Shown: positions 1 through 6,463 of the stretch, piece after piece
How the letters are laid out: each line of letters opens with the position of its first letter
Numbering within the stretch: the first letter of the stretch is position 1
Source: JABAYQ01 sp018608925
Lineage (GTDB): Bacteria; Bacteroidota; Bacteroidia; Flavobacteriales; UBA7312
NCBI GenBank assembly: GCA_037625715.1
Contig: JASJHQ010000024.1
Span: 1-10,695, forward strand
DNA: 10,695 nucleotides
Direction of reading: 5' to 3'
Notes under the pieces: generated by a model
Told to the model about the DNA's origin: nothing
Databases searched by the model: none
Seen by the model: only the letters and a program-made list of their open reading frames with translations
Made by a program: the position numbers and the translations under genes

Positions 1-1
1 T

Positions 2-160
2 AACATGGAGGTAACTAACGTATTGGGAGAGATTGTTCTGTCACAAAAATTAGTAAATACCGAAACAGTTTTACAAATTTCCGAATTCAACAAAGGAATC
101 TATTTCATTAATCTTTTCAATGAAAAAGGAAATCAGACCCTCCGATTTGTGAAAAACTAG
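2..160 (+). CDS. C-terminal end of a secreted protein with a T9SS type A sorting domain (5' part outside window)
   Basis: This is an open frame of 52 codons plus a TAG stop that runs in from the left edge, so only the C-terminus is seen. The tail reads NMEVTNVLGEIVLSQ, then a polar stretch, then ISEFNKGIYFINLFNEKG and a final TLRFVKN. This matches the C-terminal beta-sandwich signal of type IX secretion cargo: a G-x-hydrophobic strand, an 'L/I-x-x-hydrophobic-x-x-G-I/V-Y' core, and a terminal K-hydrophobic-hydrophobic-K-like strand. In that family the domain directs export across the outer membrane, where it is usually cut off and the cargo released or anchored. The catalytic or adhesive part lies outside the window, so the protein's activity cannot be stated. 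The gene ends at a bidirectional terminator and converges on ispG. Confidence 0.82.
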   Translation, partial: NMEVTNVLGEIVLSQKLVNTETVLQISEFNKGIYFINLFNEKGNQTLRFVKN

Positions 161-176
161 ATTAGCTTAATAACAG

Positions 177-209
177 AAAACCCCCAAGCTTTTTAGCTTG
201 GGGGTTTTT
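177..209. terminator. Bidirectional intrinsic terminator between the T9SS cargo gene and ispG
   Basis: A perfect 10-bp GC-rich stem is seen: CCCCCAAGCT (181-190) pairs with AGCTTGGGGG (195-204) around a TTTT loop. It is flanked by AAAA on the left and TTTTT on the right, which gives a U-tract on both strands. It lies 16 nt after the stop of the plus-strand gene and 17 nt after the stop of minus-strand ispG, so it can serve both. Confidence 0.93.
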
Positions 210-226
210 ATTATGTGTTTTTTAAT

Positions 227-2161
227 TTATAGCACCGGTTCTACCCAGTCTCCGTGTTTCTTAATAAGGTCAACTAAAGCGTCAACAGCCTGTTCTTCGG
301 CTATATTACGACCTACCACTTCTTTTTCCTTGTATAGAGTAATTTTTCCAACCCCAGTACCAACATAGCCATAATCGGCATCAGCCATTTCACCTGGTCC
401 GTTTACGATACAGCCCATTATTCCAATTTTAACCCCTTTAAGGTGATTGGTTTTGGCTCTAATTTTAGCAGTAGTTTCTTGAAGGTCGAATAGAGTTCGT
501 CCGCAAGAGGGACAAGAAATATATTCTGTTTTAGAAATACGAGTTCTACTAGCTTGCAAAATTCCAAAGCCAGTTTGGTTAATCATTTGATCGGAACCGC
601 AATTTTGTGCAGCAATAAAAACACCATCGCCCAAGCCATCGTTTAGTAAAGCACCCATATCAGTTGCGCTTTGTAGCTGAAGCTGCTCTATATTTAGATT
701 GCCATAAGCTCTTCCAATAATTACAGGAACATCGCAATTGTGATTGATGAGCTCTACAAATAATTTACGCTGCTCGGCCATTCCGTGTTTGTTATAGCTA
801 TCGATTACTAAAACAACGGTTTTATCGGCTTTTATTTTTTCTATAAAGTCGGTGCTTACATCTTTTAGGCAAGCATAAACCATGTTCATTTTAGTAGAGA
901 AATCACCTCCTTCTAAATAGGTTTTAGCTGACAAAAACGGATAGTATCTTTCTTTGTGAGAGTTGTTTTTCCAGCTATTTAGATTCTGAATAATTGCTAA
1001 AGTTCCTGGTATTTGAAAGTCGATTTCTTTATCTCCTAAAAAAACATAATCGCAGGCCATATCGCTAATGTTCCATTTGTCTAGAGGAACGGAATAATTA
1101 TATCCTAAAGCAAACAAGGATGCGGGCTTAATTTTTTCTTTGAGACCAAAATCGTGCATTACTATCGGAACATTTTTAGTTCCAATGTTTAATACCGATC
1201 TTGTTTTTCTTCTTTGGTAGCTAAACGAATCGATAGGATTGTTTTCTATTGCCGCAATAGGCTCGTGCTTTTCTCTGTCGTAATATCTTGCTACTAAATC
1301 TTGAGCTACTGGTATTTCAAACTCAGGCTCTTCGGTCAGAGAAACTCTAACCGTATCCCCAATTCCATCTTCTAAGAGAGTACCAATTCCTACTGCCGAT
1401 TTGATTCGTCCGTCTTCTCCTTCTCCTGCTTCGGTAACTCCTAAGTGTAGGGGGTAGTTCATTCCTTCTTCTTTCATCTTTACGATAAGAAGTCGGTAAG
1501 CTTGTATCATTACTTGAGTGTTGCTTGCCTTCATCGATAAAATGATGTTGTGGTAGCCTTCTTCTTCACAAATACGTAAAAATTCTAGAGCAGACTCAAC
1601 CATTCCTAGTGGAGTGTCGCCATATCTGCTCAATATTCTGTCCGATAAGGAGCCGTGATTAGTTCCTATTCGCATTGCTGTTCCTTCTTCTTTACAGATT
1701 CGGACAAGCGGAATAAATCTTTCTTTGATTCTTAGTAATTCGGAAGTATAGGTTTGGTCGGTATATTCTATGTGTTCGAACTTCTTTTTGTCGGCATAGT
1801 TGCCGGGATTAACCCTTACCTTCTCAACTATTCTAGCGGCTATTTCTGCTGCATTAGGAGTAAAATGTATATCTGCTACCAAAGGAGTATTATATCCTCT
1901 CTTTGCTAGTTCGTCTTTTATATTTTGTAGGTTATGGGCCTCTTTTTTGCTAGGAGCAGTTATTCTAACTATTTCGCAGCCCGCATCAATCATTCTAATG
2001 GACTGCTCTACTGTTGCTATGGTGTCCATAGTGTCGGTAGTGGTCATGGACTGAATTCGGATAGGATTATCTCCTCCGACTCCTACAGAACCAACCATTA
2101 CTTCTCTCGTTTTGAGTCTAGAAAATTGGGTTAAGCTATTGCAATATTGAGGTTTCGACAT
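227..2161 (-). CDS. ispG: 4-hydroxy-3-methylbut-2-enyl-diphosphate synthase, long (insertion-domain) form
   Basis: IspG (GcpE) is the cytoplasmic iron-sulfur enzyme that reductively converts 2-C-methyl-D-erythritol 2,4-cyclodiphosphate to HMBPP, the penultimate MEP-pathway step towards isoprenoids. The N-terminal TIM-barrel part (about residues 10-300) carries IRIQSMTTTDT (35-45), VADIHF (95-100) and VRVNPGN (115-121). The C-terminal cluster domain has CPSCGR (Cys550, Cys553) and GCIVNGPGE (Cys584, Glu591). The family's [4Fe-4S] cluster is bound by three Cys and one Glu, and the 7-residue Cys-to-Glu spacing is kept. At 644 aa it is much longer than the roughly 370-aa enzyme of E. coli, because about 230 residues (about 300-530) separate the two domains. 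That is the third domain known from plant and Bacteroidota IspG. The ATG at 2161 directly follows a TAnnTTTG element, which supports this start. It lies 32 bp downstream of the ABC exporter on the same strand. Confidence 0.97.
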   Translation of the reverse strand: MSKPQYCNSLTQFSRLKTREVMVGSVGVGGDNPIRIQSMTTTDTMDTIATVEQSIRMIDAGCEIVRITAPSKKEAHNLQNIKDELAKRGYNTPLVADIHFTPNAAEIAARIVEKVRVNPGNYADKKKFEHIEYTDQTYTSELLRIKERFIPLVRICKEEGTAMRIGTNHGSLSDRILSRYGDTPLGMVESALEFLRICEEEGYHNIILSMKASNTQVMIQAYRLLIVKMKEEGMNYPLHLGVTEAGEGEDGRIKSAVGIGTLLEDGIGDTVRVSLTEEPEFEIPVAQDLVARYYDREKHEPIAAIENNPIDSFSYQRRKTRSVLNIGTKNVPIVMHDFGLKEKIKPASLFALGYNYSVPLDKWNISDMACDYVFLGDKEIDFQIPGTLAIIQNLNSWKNNSHKERYYPFLSAKTYLEGGDFSTKMNMVYACLKDVSTDFIEKIKADKTVVLVIDSYNKHGMAEQRKLFVELINHNCDVPVIIGRAYGNLNIEQLQLQSATDMGALLNDGLGDGVFIAAQNCGSDQMINQTGFGILQASRTRISKTEYISCPSCGRTLFDLQETTAKIRAKTNHLKGVKIGIMGCIVNGPGEMADADYGYVGTGVGKITLYKEKEVVGRNIAEEQAVDALVDLIKKHGDWVEPVL

Positions 2162-2168
2162 AGGGAAG

Positions 2169-2176
2169 CAAAGGTA
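2169..2176 (-). promoter_or_regulatory. Bacteroidota -7 promoter element of ispG
   Basis: Read on the minus strand the bases are TACCTTTG, an exact match to the Bacteroidota -7 consensus TAnnTTTG. Only 7 nt (CTTCCCT) separate it from the ispG ATG, so a transcript starting here would have almost no leader. No TTG (-33) element is seen at a suitable distance upstream, where the 3' end of the ABC gene lies. Read-through from the ABC gene is also possible. Confidence 0.55.
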
Positions 2177-2193
2177 TTAAAAAAAGGCTTTGA

Positions 2194-4014
2194 TTAATTT
2201 ACCATTTGAAAATCGTGCAACGATTTATAGATGCCTTTTTGATCGAGTAGCTCTTGGTGATTTCCTTGTTCTACCACCTTTCCTTTTTTCAGCACCAAGA
2301 TGTTGTCGGCACTCTGAATGGTAGATAGTCGGTGAGAAATTACTAAGGATGTTCTGTTTTCCATTAGTTTTTTTAGTGCGTCTTGCACTAATTTTTCCGA
2401 CTTGGTATCTAGTGAAGAAGTGGCTTCGTCGAGTATAAGTATTGGCGGATTTTTAAATATAGCTCGAGCAATGGAGATACGTTGTTTTTGTCCACCCGAT
2501 AATTTATTTCCTCTGTCGCCTACTTTTGTGTTGTAACCATCTGTCATTTCTTCAATAAACTCGTGGGCGTTTGCTGTTTTTGCAGCAGCTATTACGTCTT
2601 CCATCTTAGCGTCTTGCTGTCCCATAGTAATGTTATAAAAAACCGAATCGTTAAATAGGATGGACTCCTGAGAAACGATACCCATTAAGGAGCGCAGGTC
2701 TTTTAGCAAGTAGTCCTTTATGCTTACATTATCAATTAAGATTTGGCCTTTATCGATGTCATAAAAACGTGGTAAGAAATTTGCCAGTGTTGATTTTCCA
2801 CTTCCCGATTCTCCTACAATAGCCAGGGTCTGGCCTTTTTTTATAGAGAAAGAAATATCGTTGGAAACGATTGCCTCTTCGTATTTAAAGAAAATATTTT
2901 TTACTTCTATAGAATCTGTAAATGCCGCTTTTCCGATTGGGTTTACAGGATCGAGAATAGGGTTTTTAGCGTCTAGTATTTCTACCACTCTTTGTGCGGA
3001 TGCACTTCCTTTTTGAATGTGGTAAAAAGCATTTGTAAATGATTTTGCTGGGGGAATAATCTGAGAGAAAATAACGATATAACCGATAAATTCTTCAGGA
3101 GATAAATCACTAGTTTGTCCTAAAACCAATTGTCCTCCGAACCACATTACGCACACCAAAACGATGGTGCTTAAAAATTCGCTCATAGGAGAAGATAAGT
3201 CCTTTTTACGAAGAAGTTGAGTCATTACACTTCTGTATTGATCGCTATTTTTTTGAAACGATTCTTGCGACTTTTCTTGGGCATTAAATGCTTTTATCAT
3301 TCTTAGCCCCGAAATATTTTCGTCGATAATAGAAAGTAAATCACCCATTTTTGATTGCCCTTGTTGTGAAGATCGCTTTAAGCTTTTACCAATTCTAGCA
3401 ATTAGAAAACCAGTAATGGGGAATAATACAGCTACAAAAACGGTTAACTGAGGACTCAATGCTACTAGAGTAATTAAGAAAATAATAATGTTTAATGGGT
3501 CTTTAAAAATCATTTCTAAAGAACTCATAATCGACCATTCGATTTCTACTAAATCGGCAGTCATTCGTGAGACTACATCGCCTTTTCTTTTTTCATTGTA
3601 ATAGGCTAGGGGAAGATTTAATACTTTTCGGTGGAGTTCGTTTCGCATGTCTCTAACTACTCCATTTCTGATTGGAGATAGGCAGTATAGGGCAAGATAG
3701 CGGAACAGATTTCTCAAAAAGAACATTGTTAAAACCAAAATACAAACAAATAGTAATGCTTCTACTTGTCCTTTTTCGTCTATAATTTCGGTAATCAATA
3801 AATAAAAGTTTTCTTTAATAGAATCGGCGTTAAATGCCAAAGGTGGGGCCTCATATACTTTTTGTTGAGTTCCAAATAACAGTCCTAAAAAAGGAATAAT
3901 CATGGTTATAGAAACCAGTGAAAAAAGCACGGTCAGAATGTTGAATACTACATTAAGAATAGCATAAACCCAGTATGGTTTCACAAATCGTAATACGCGC
4001 AAGAAATCTTTCAT
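2194..4014 (-). CDS. MsbA-like ABC exporter, fused permease and ATPase
   Basis: This 606-aa half-transporter is expected to homodimerise in the inner membrane and use ATP to flip or export a lipid-like or drug substrate. The N-terminal part (about 1-330) is a type IV ABC exporter transmembrane domain. It has hydrophobic segments near 17-47, 86-110, 168-206, 280-300 and 308-322, and the long polar helices typical of the fold. The nucleotide-binding domain (about 365-606) is intact: Walker A GESGSGKST (401-409), Q-loop Gln449 in VSQE, signature LSGGQ (505-509), Walker B ILILDE (525-530), D-loop SSLD (533-536) and switch His561 in ISHRLST. Length and layout fit MsbA and related lipid flippases, but the substrate cannot be read from sequence, so no symbol is given. 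The gene diverges from rbfA across 55 bp and precedes ispG. Translation starts at the ATG 5 nt after a -7 element. Confidence 0.93.
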   Translation of the reverse strand: MKDFLRVLRFVKPYWVYAILNVVFNILTVLFSLVSITMIIPFLGLLFGTQQKVYEAPPLAFNADSIKENFYLLITEIIDEKGQVEALLFVCILVLTMFFLRNLFRYLALYCLSPIRNGVVRDMRNELHRKVLNLPLAYYNEKRKGDVVSRMTADLVEIEWSIMSSLEMIFKDPLNIIIFLITLVALSPQLTVFVAVLFPITGFLIARIGKSLKRSSQQGQSKMGDLLSIIDENISGLRMIKAFNAQEKSQESFQKNSDQYRSVMTQLLRKKDLSSPMSEFLSTIVLVCVMWFGGQLVLGQTSDLSPEEFIGYIVIFSQIIPPAKSFTNAFYHIQKGSASAQRVVEILDAKNPILDPVNPIGKAAFTDSIEVKNIFFKYEEAIVSNDISFSIKKGQTLAIVGESGSGKSTLANFLPRFYDIDKGQILIDNVSIKDYLLKDLRSLMGIVSQESILFNDSVFYNITMGQQDAKMEDVIAAAKTANAHEFIEEMTDGYNTKVGDRGNKLSGGQKQRISIARAIFKNPPILILDEATSSLDTKSEKLVQDALKKLMENRTSLVISHRLSTIQSADNILVLKKGKVVEQGNHQELLDQKGIYKSLHDFQMVN

Positions 4015-4019
4015 AAATG

Positions 4020-4027
4020 CAAATGTA
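4020..4027 (-). promoter_or_regulatory. -7 promoter element of the ABC exporter gene
   Basis: On the minus strand the bases read TACATTTG, an exact TAnnTTTG match, followed by CATTT and then the ATG. The predicted transcript is leaderless or nearly so. No -33 TTG is evident on this strand. It lies back to back with the rbfA promoter in the same 55-bp gap. Confidence 0.6.
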
Positions 4028-4031
4028 TTTA

Positions 4032-4065
4032 TTTTGCTCCATTGATTCCTAAAAATTTATCTTTG
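4032..4065 (+). promoter_or_regulatory. Promoter of the rbfA-permease operon (TTTTG, 21-bp spacer, TATCTTTG)
   Basis: The -7 element TATCTTTG (4058-4065) matches TAnnTTTG exactly, and TTTTG at 4032-4036 can serve as the -33 element with a 21-bp spacer. Only 4 nt (TTAC) separate the -7 element from the rbfA ATG at 4070. This implies a leaderless or nearly leaderless mRNA, because initiation normally falls a few bases after this box. Confidence 0.62.
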
Positions 4066-4069
4066 TTAC

Positions 4070-4414
4070 ATGGAAAGTACTCGTCAGAAAAAAGTATCGC
4101 GTCAGGTTTTGAAAGATTTATCGGAAATTTTTCAATTAGAAGGAAGGGACATTATCGGAACATCTTTTGTTTCGGTTACCGTAGTAAGGGTGTCGCCAGA
4201 TTTATCAGTTGCTAGAGTATACGTAAGTGTATTTGGTACAGAAGAAAAAGAAGGTCTGCTCGAAAAAATCAATAGCAAAGGAAGCGTTTTTCGTAAAAAA
4301 TTAGGGATAAGAGTTAAAAACCAAATGCGAAAAGTTCCAGAATTAAAATTCTTTTTAGACGATTCTGTCGACTATTCTGAGCAAATTGAAGGCTTACTTA
4401 ACGACAATAACTAG
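4070..4414 (+). CDS. rbfA: 30S ribosome-binding factor RbfA
   Basis: RbfA is a small KH-type RNA-binding protein that binds the immature 30S subunit and helps 16S rRNA 5'-end maturation, notably in the cold. The 114-aa length is normal for the family. Family hallmarks seen are TRQKKVSRQVLKDLSEIF (4-21), the beta-strand core VSVTVVRVSPDLSVARVYVS (34-53) and FRKKLGIRVKNQMRKVPEL (74-92). The last is followed by FFLDDSVDYSEQI, the typical 'P-x-L-x-F-x-x-D-x-S' end. No Shine-Dalgarno sequence precedes the ATG, which sits 4 nt after a -7 promoter box. The permease gene follows after 4 nt, so the two are very likely co-transcribed. Confidence 0.95.
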   Translation: MESTRQKKVSRQVLKDLSEIFQLEGRDIIGTSFVSVTVVRVSPDLSVARVYVSVFGTEEKEGLLEKINSKGSVFRKKLGIRVKNQMRKVPELKFFLDDSVDYSEQIEGLLNDNN

Positions 4415-4418
4415 CAAT

Positions 4419-5615
4419 TTGAACTTTGCATTCTATATAGCTAAACGATATCTTTTTTCTAAAAAGTCTAAAAATATCGTTCACCTTGTTTCTTATGCAT
4501 CCATATTAAGTGTGTTAGTGGGTACTGCTGCTTTGGTAATTGTCCTTTCGGTTTTTAACGGATTTAGCACCCTTATCCTTTCTCTTTATGATTCCTTCGA
4601 TCCTGCAATAAAAATTAGTGTGGTAGAAGGAAAAACTTCCTCTTTCGACGATGTTACTTCTGTTTTAGACAGCAACAACATTTTATATTCTCAAAGTTTG
4701 GAAGAAAAGGTTTTGCTCCGTTATCAAGACAAAGAATACATTGCTACTTTAAAAGGGGTAGACCAAAAGTTTCATACTATCAATTCTATAGATAGCATGC
4801 TTATTTCTGGAAATTATTTGAACGATTTCGAGAATAACAATTGTGTGGTAGGCCAAGGCGTAGCTTATTACTTAAGTATGGGAATAGGAGATATGTTTGA
4901 CCAGCTTCAAGTATTTGTTCCTAATAGAGAAAAGAAAAGTTTGTTGCAGGCCGAATCGGCATTTATTCAGAAAAGTTTGGTGCCAGTAGGTGTTTTTTCT
5001 ATCCAGGCTGACTTTGATAGCGAGTATGTTTTAGCACCGATTTCTTTCGTTAGAAATATTCTCAATAAGGGCAATCAATCAACTTATATAGAAGTTTTTT
5101 GTGAAGACAGCCAAATTTTAGAATTACAACAAAAAATACAAAAGCAAATTGGTTCTGATTATGTGGTTGCTAACCGTTATCAGCAACACGCATTTTTATA
5201 TAAGATATTAAATTCGGAAAAGCTTATTGTTTATTTCATTCTTAGCTTCATCCTAATTATTGCCTCTTTTAATATTATTGGGTCTTTAAGTATGCTTATG
5301 ATTGATAAGAAAAAAGACATTCAAACTTTGTCTAATTTGGGTGCTAACCGCAAAACAATACGAAACATATTCTTATTAGAAGGTGTTTTAACTACTCAAG
5401 TAGGGATTGTTTTAGGAATGGCAATTGGCCTGTTTGTTTGTTGGCTACAGCTTCAGTTTGGGCTCTTAAGTATGGGCCAAGGTTCGTTTGTGGTAGAAAA
5501 CTATCCGGTTGCAGTGGAGCTTAATGACCTATTGCTTGTTTACGTTACGGTAAGTATAATTGGAGCTCTGACTTCTTTTATACCTGCTAGTTATATGAGT
5601 AAAAAAGTTTTTTAA
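4419..5615 (+). CDS. LolC/LolE-FtsX-type ABC permease, probable TTG start
   Basis: This inner-membrane permease belongs to the family that, with a LolD-type ATPase, extracts lipoproteins for transport to the outer membrane. It has one N-terminal transmembrane helix (about 26-50 of 398 aa), a periplasmic MacB-like domain (about 55-265), and three C-terminal helices (about 269-295, 322-346, 370-392). The FtsX-type coupling segment between helices 2 and 3 is visible: MLMIDKKKDIQTLSNLGANR, with an IFLLEG motif after it. No ATG occurs in frame before the first helix. The TTG at 4419 gives MNFAFYIAKRYLF, a typical family N-terminus, 4 nt after the rbfA stop. A TTG at 4386 would add 11 unlike residues and overlap rbfA. 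No ATPase partner gene is in the window, so lipoprotein release is inferred. The protein ends soon after helix 4 (SYMSKKVF), and its stop overlaps that of rluF. Confidence 0.86.
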   Translation: MNFAFYIAKRYLFSKKSKNIVHLVSYASILSVLVGTAALVIVLSVFNGFSTLILSLYDSFDPAIKISVVEGKTSSFDDVTSVLDSNNILYSQSLEEKVLLRYQDKEYIATLKGVDQKFHTINSIDSMLISGNYLNDFENNNCVVGQGVAYYLSMGIGDMFDQLQVFVPNREKKSLLQAESAFIQKSLVPVGVFSIQADFDSEYVLAPISFVRNILNKGNQSTYIEVFCEDSQILELQQKIQKQIGSDYVVANRYQQHAFLYKILNSEKLIVYFILSFILIIASFNIIGSLSMLMIDKKKDIQTLSNLGANRKTIRNIFLLEGVLTTQVGIVLGMAIGLFVCWLQLQFGLLSMGQGSFVVENYPVAVELNDLLLVYVTVSIIGALTSFIPASYMSKKVF

Positions 5616-6463
5616 GCTTCTTCATCCGTTTTAGGATCTGACTCAATCTCTGGTTCTATTTTAACCTCTGGCTCAATATCTAGTTCAACACTCGTTTTAG
5701 TTTCTGGTTCAGTTCCAGCCTCTATTTCGGCTTTAGTTTCAGCCTTAAAAGTTTTTGTAGACTCTTTTATTAGTTCGTTTAATTCGTCTAATTCGCTTTG
5801 GGTTAAATCTCTGAACTCTCCGATATTTACATCTAAATGAATGTTCATAATTCGGATTCTTCTCAACAATATCACTCTAAAATCTAGGTATTCGCACATT
5901 CGTCTGATCTGGCGATTTAGTCCTTGAGTAAGAATAATTTTGAAACGGTATTTCCCTACTTGCTCTACCTCACATTTGTTGGTGATGATATCAAAAATAG
6001 GAATCCCATCTCTCATTTTTTGTAAGAAATCTTCTGTGATTTCTTTATTTACCTGAACGATGTATTCTTTTTGGTGGTTGTTTTTAGCTCTTAAAATTTT
6101 ATTAACGATGTCTCCATCATTAGTTAAAAGTATAAGTCCTTGGCTTGCTTTATCGAGTCTTCCGATAGGAAATATCCTTTTAGGATAATTCATGAAATCG
6201 ATAATATTGTCTTTTTCTACGTGAGTATCGGTAGTACAAACAATTCCTACTGGTTTGTTTAAGGCAATATAAACAGGCTTTTCTTCTTTCTTGATTATTA
6301 GTTTTCCGTCTACTTTAACTACATCGCCTTCTACAATTTTAGTACCCATAAGTGGCACTTCACCATTTATAGTAACTCTGTTTTCGTCGATAAGTCTGTC
6401 TGCTGCTCTTCTAGAACAATAGCCTGCTTCACTCAAAAATTTATTTATTCTTGTCTCTTTCAT
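5612..6463 (-). CDS. rluF: 23S rRNA pseudouridine synthase, RluF type (RsuA family)
   Basis: This enzyme isomerises uridine to pseudouridine in 23S rRNA; E. coli RluF acts at U2604. An S4 RNA-binding domain (about 4-55, RINKFLSEAGYCSRRAADRLI) precedes the catalytic domain. The active-site motif is IGRLDKASQGLILLTNDGD, with catalytic Asp104 in GRLD. Segments that fit RluF better than RsuA, RluB or RluE are VNKILRAKNNHQKEYIVQV (120-138), QGLNRQIRRMCE (180-191) and RIRIMN (202-207). About 45 C-terminal residues (238-283) form an acidic Glu/Pro/Lys-rich tail with repeated EPE units and look disordered, unlike the basic tail of the E. coli protein. Its ATG directly follows the dusB stop (TAAATG), which implies coupled translation. 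The site specificity in this organism is inferred from family resemblance. Confidence 0.92.
   Translation of the reverse strand: MKETRINKFLSEAGYCSRRAADRLIDENRVTINGEVPLMGTKIVEGDVVKVDGKLIIKKEEKPVYIALNKPVGIVCTTDTHVEKDNIIDFMNYPKRIFPIGRLDKASQGLILLTNDGDIVNKILRAKNNHQKEYIVQVNKEITEDFLQKMRDGIPIFDIITNKCEVEQVGKYRFKIILTQGLNRQIRRMCEYLDFRVILLRRIRIMNIHLDVNIGEFRDLTQSELDELNELIKESTKTFKAETKAEIEAGTEPETKTSVELDIEPEVKIEPEIESDPKTDEEA

Noticed and set aside
1100..1350. Suspected gene fusion or frameshift in ispG because of its unusual 644-aa length
   Set aside because: The reading frame is continuous, and the extra length matches the known insertion domain of Bacteroidota and plant IspG, with intact motifs on both sides.
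1800..2134. Two plus-strand open frames (1800-2054 and 1934-2134) antisense to ispG
   Set aside because: They lie wholly inside the well-supported ispG gene on the other strand, have no promoter or recognisable protein features, and overlap each other; they are shadows of ispG codon structure.
4386..4418. Longer permease start at TTG 4386
   Set aside because: It would overlap rbfA by 29 bp and add MKAYLTTITSN, which is unlike the family N-terminus. The TTG at 4419 gives a typical N-terminus and normal operon spacing.
5640..5760. Possible DNA repeat array in the rluF 3' end
   Set aside because: The similar units are imperfect and irregular in spacing, and are explained by the Glu/Pro/Lys-rich protein tail; there are no direct repeats of constant length as in CRISPR or VNTR arrays.
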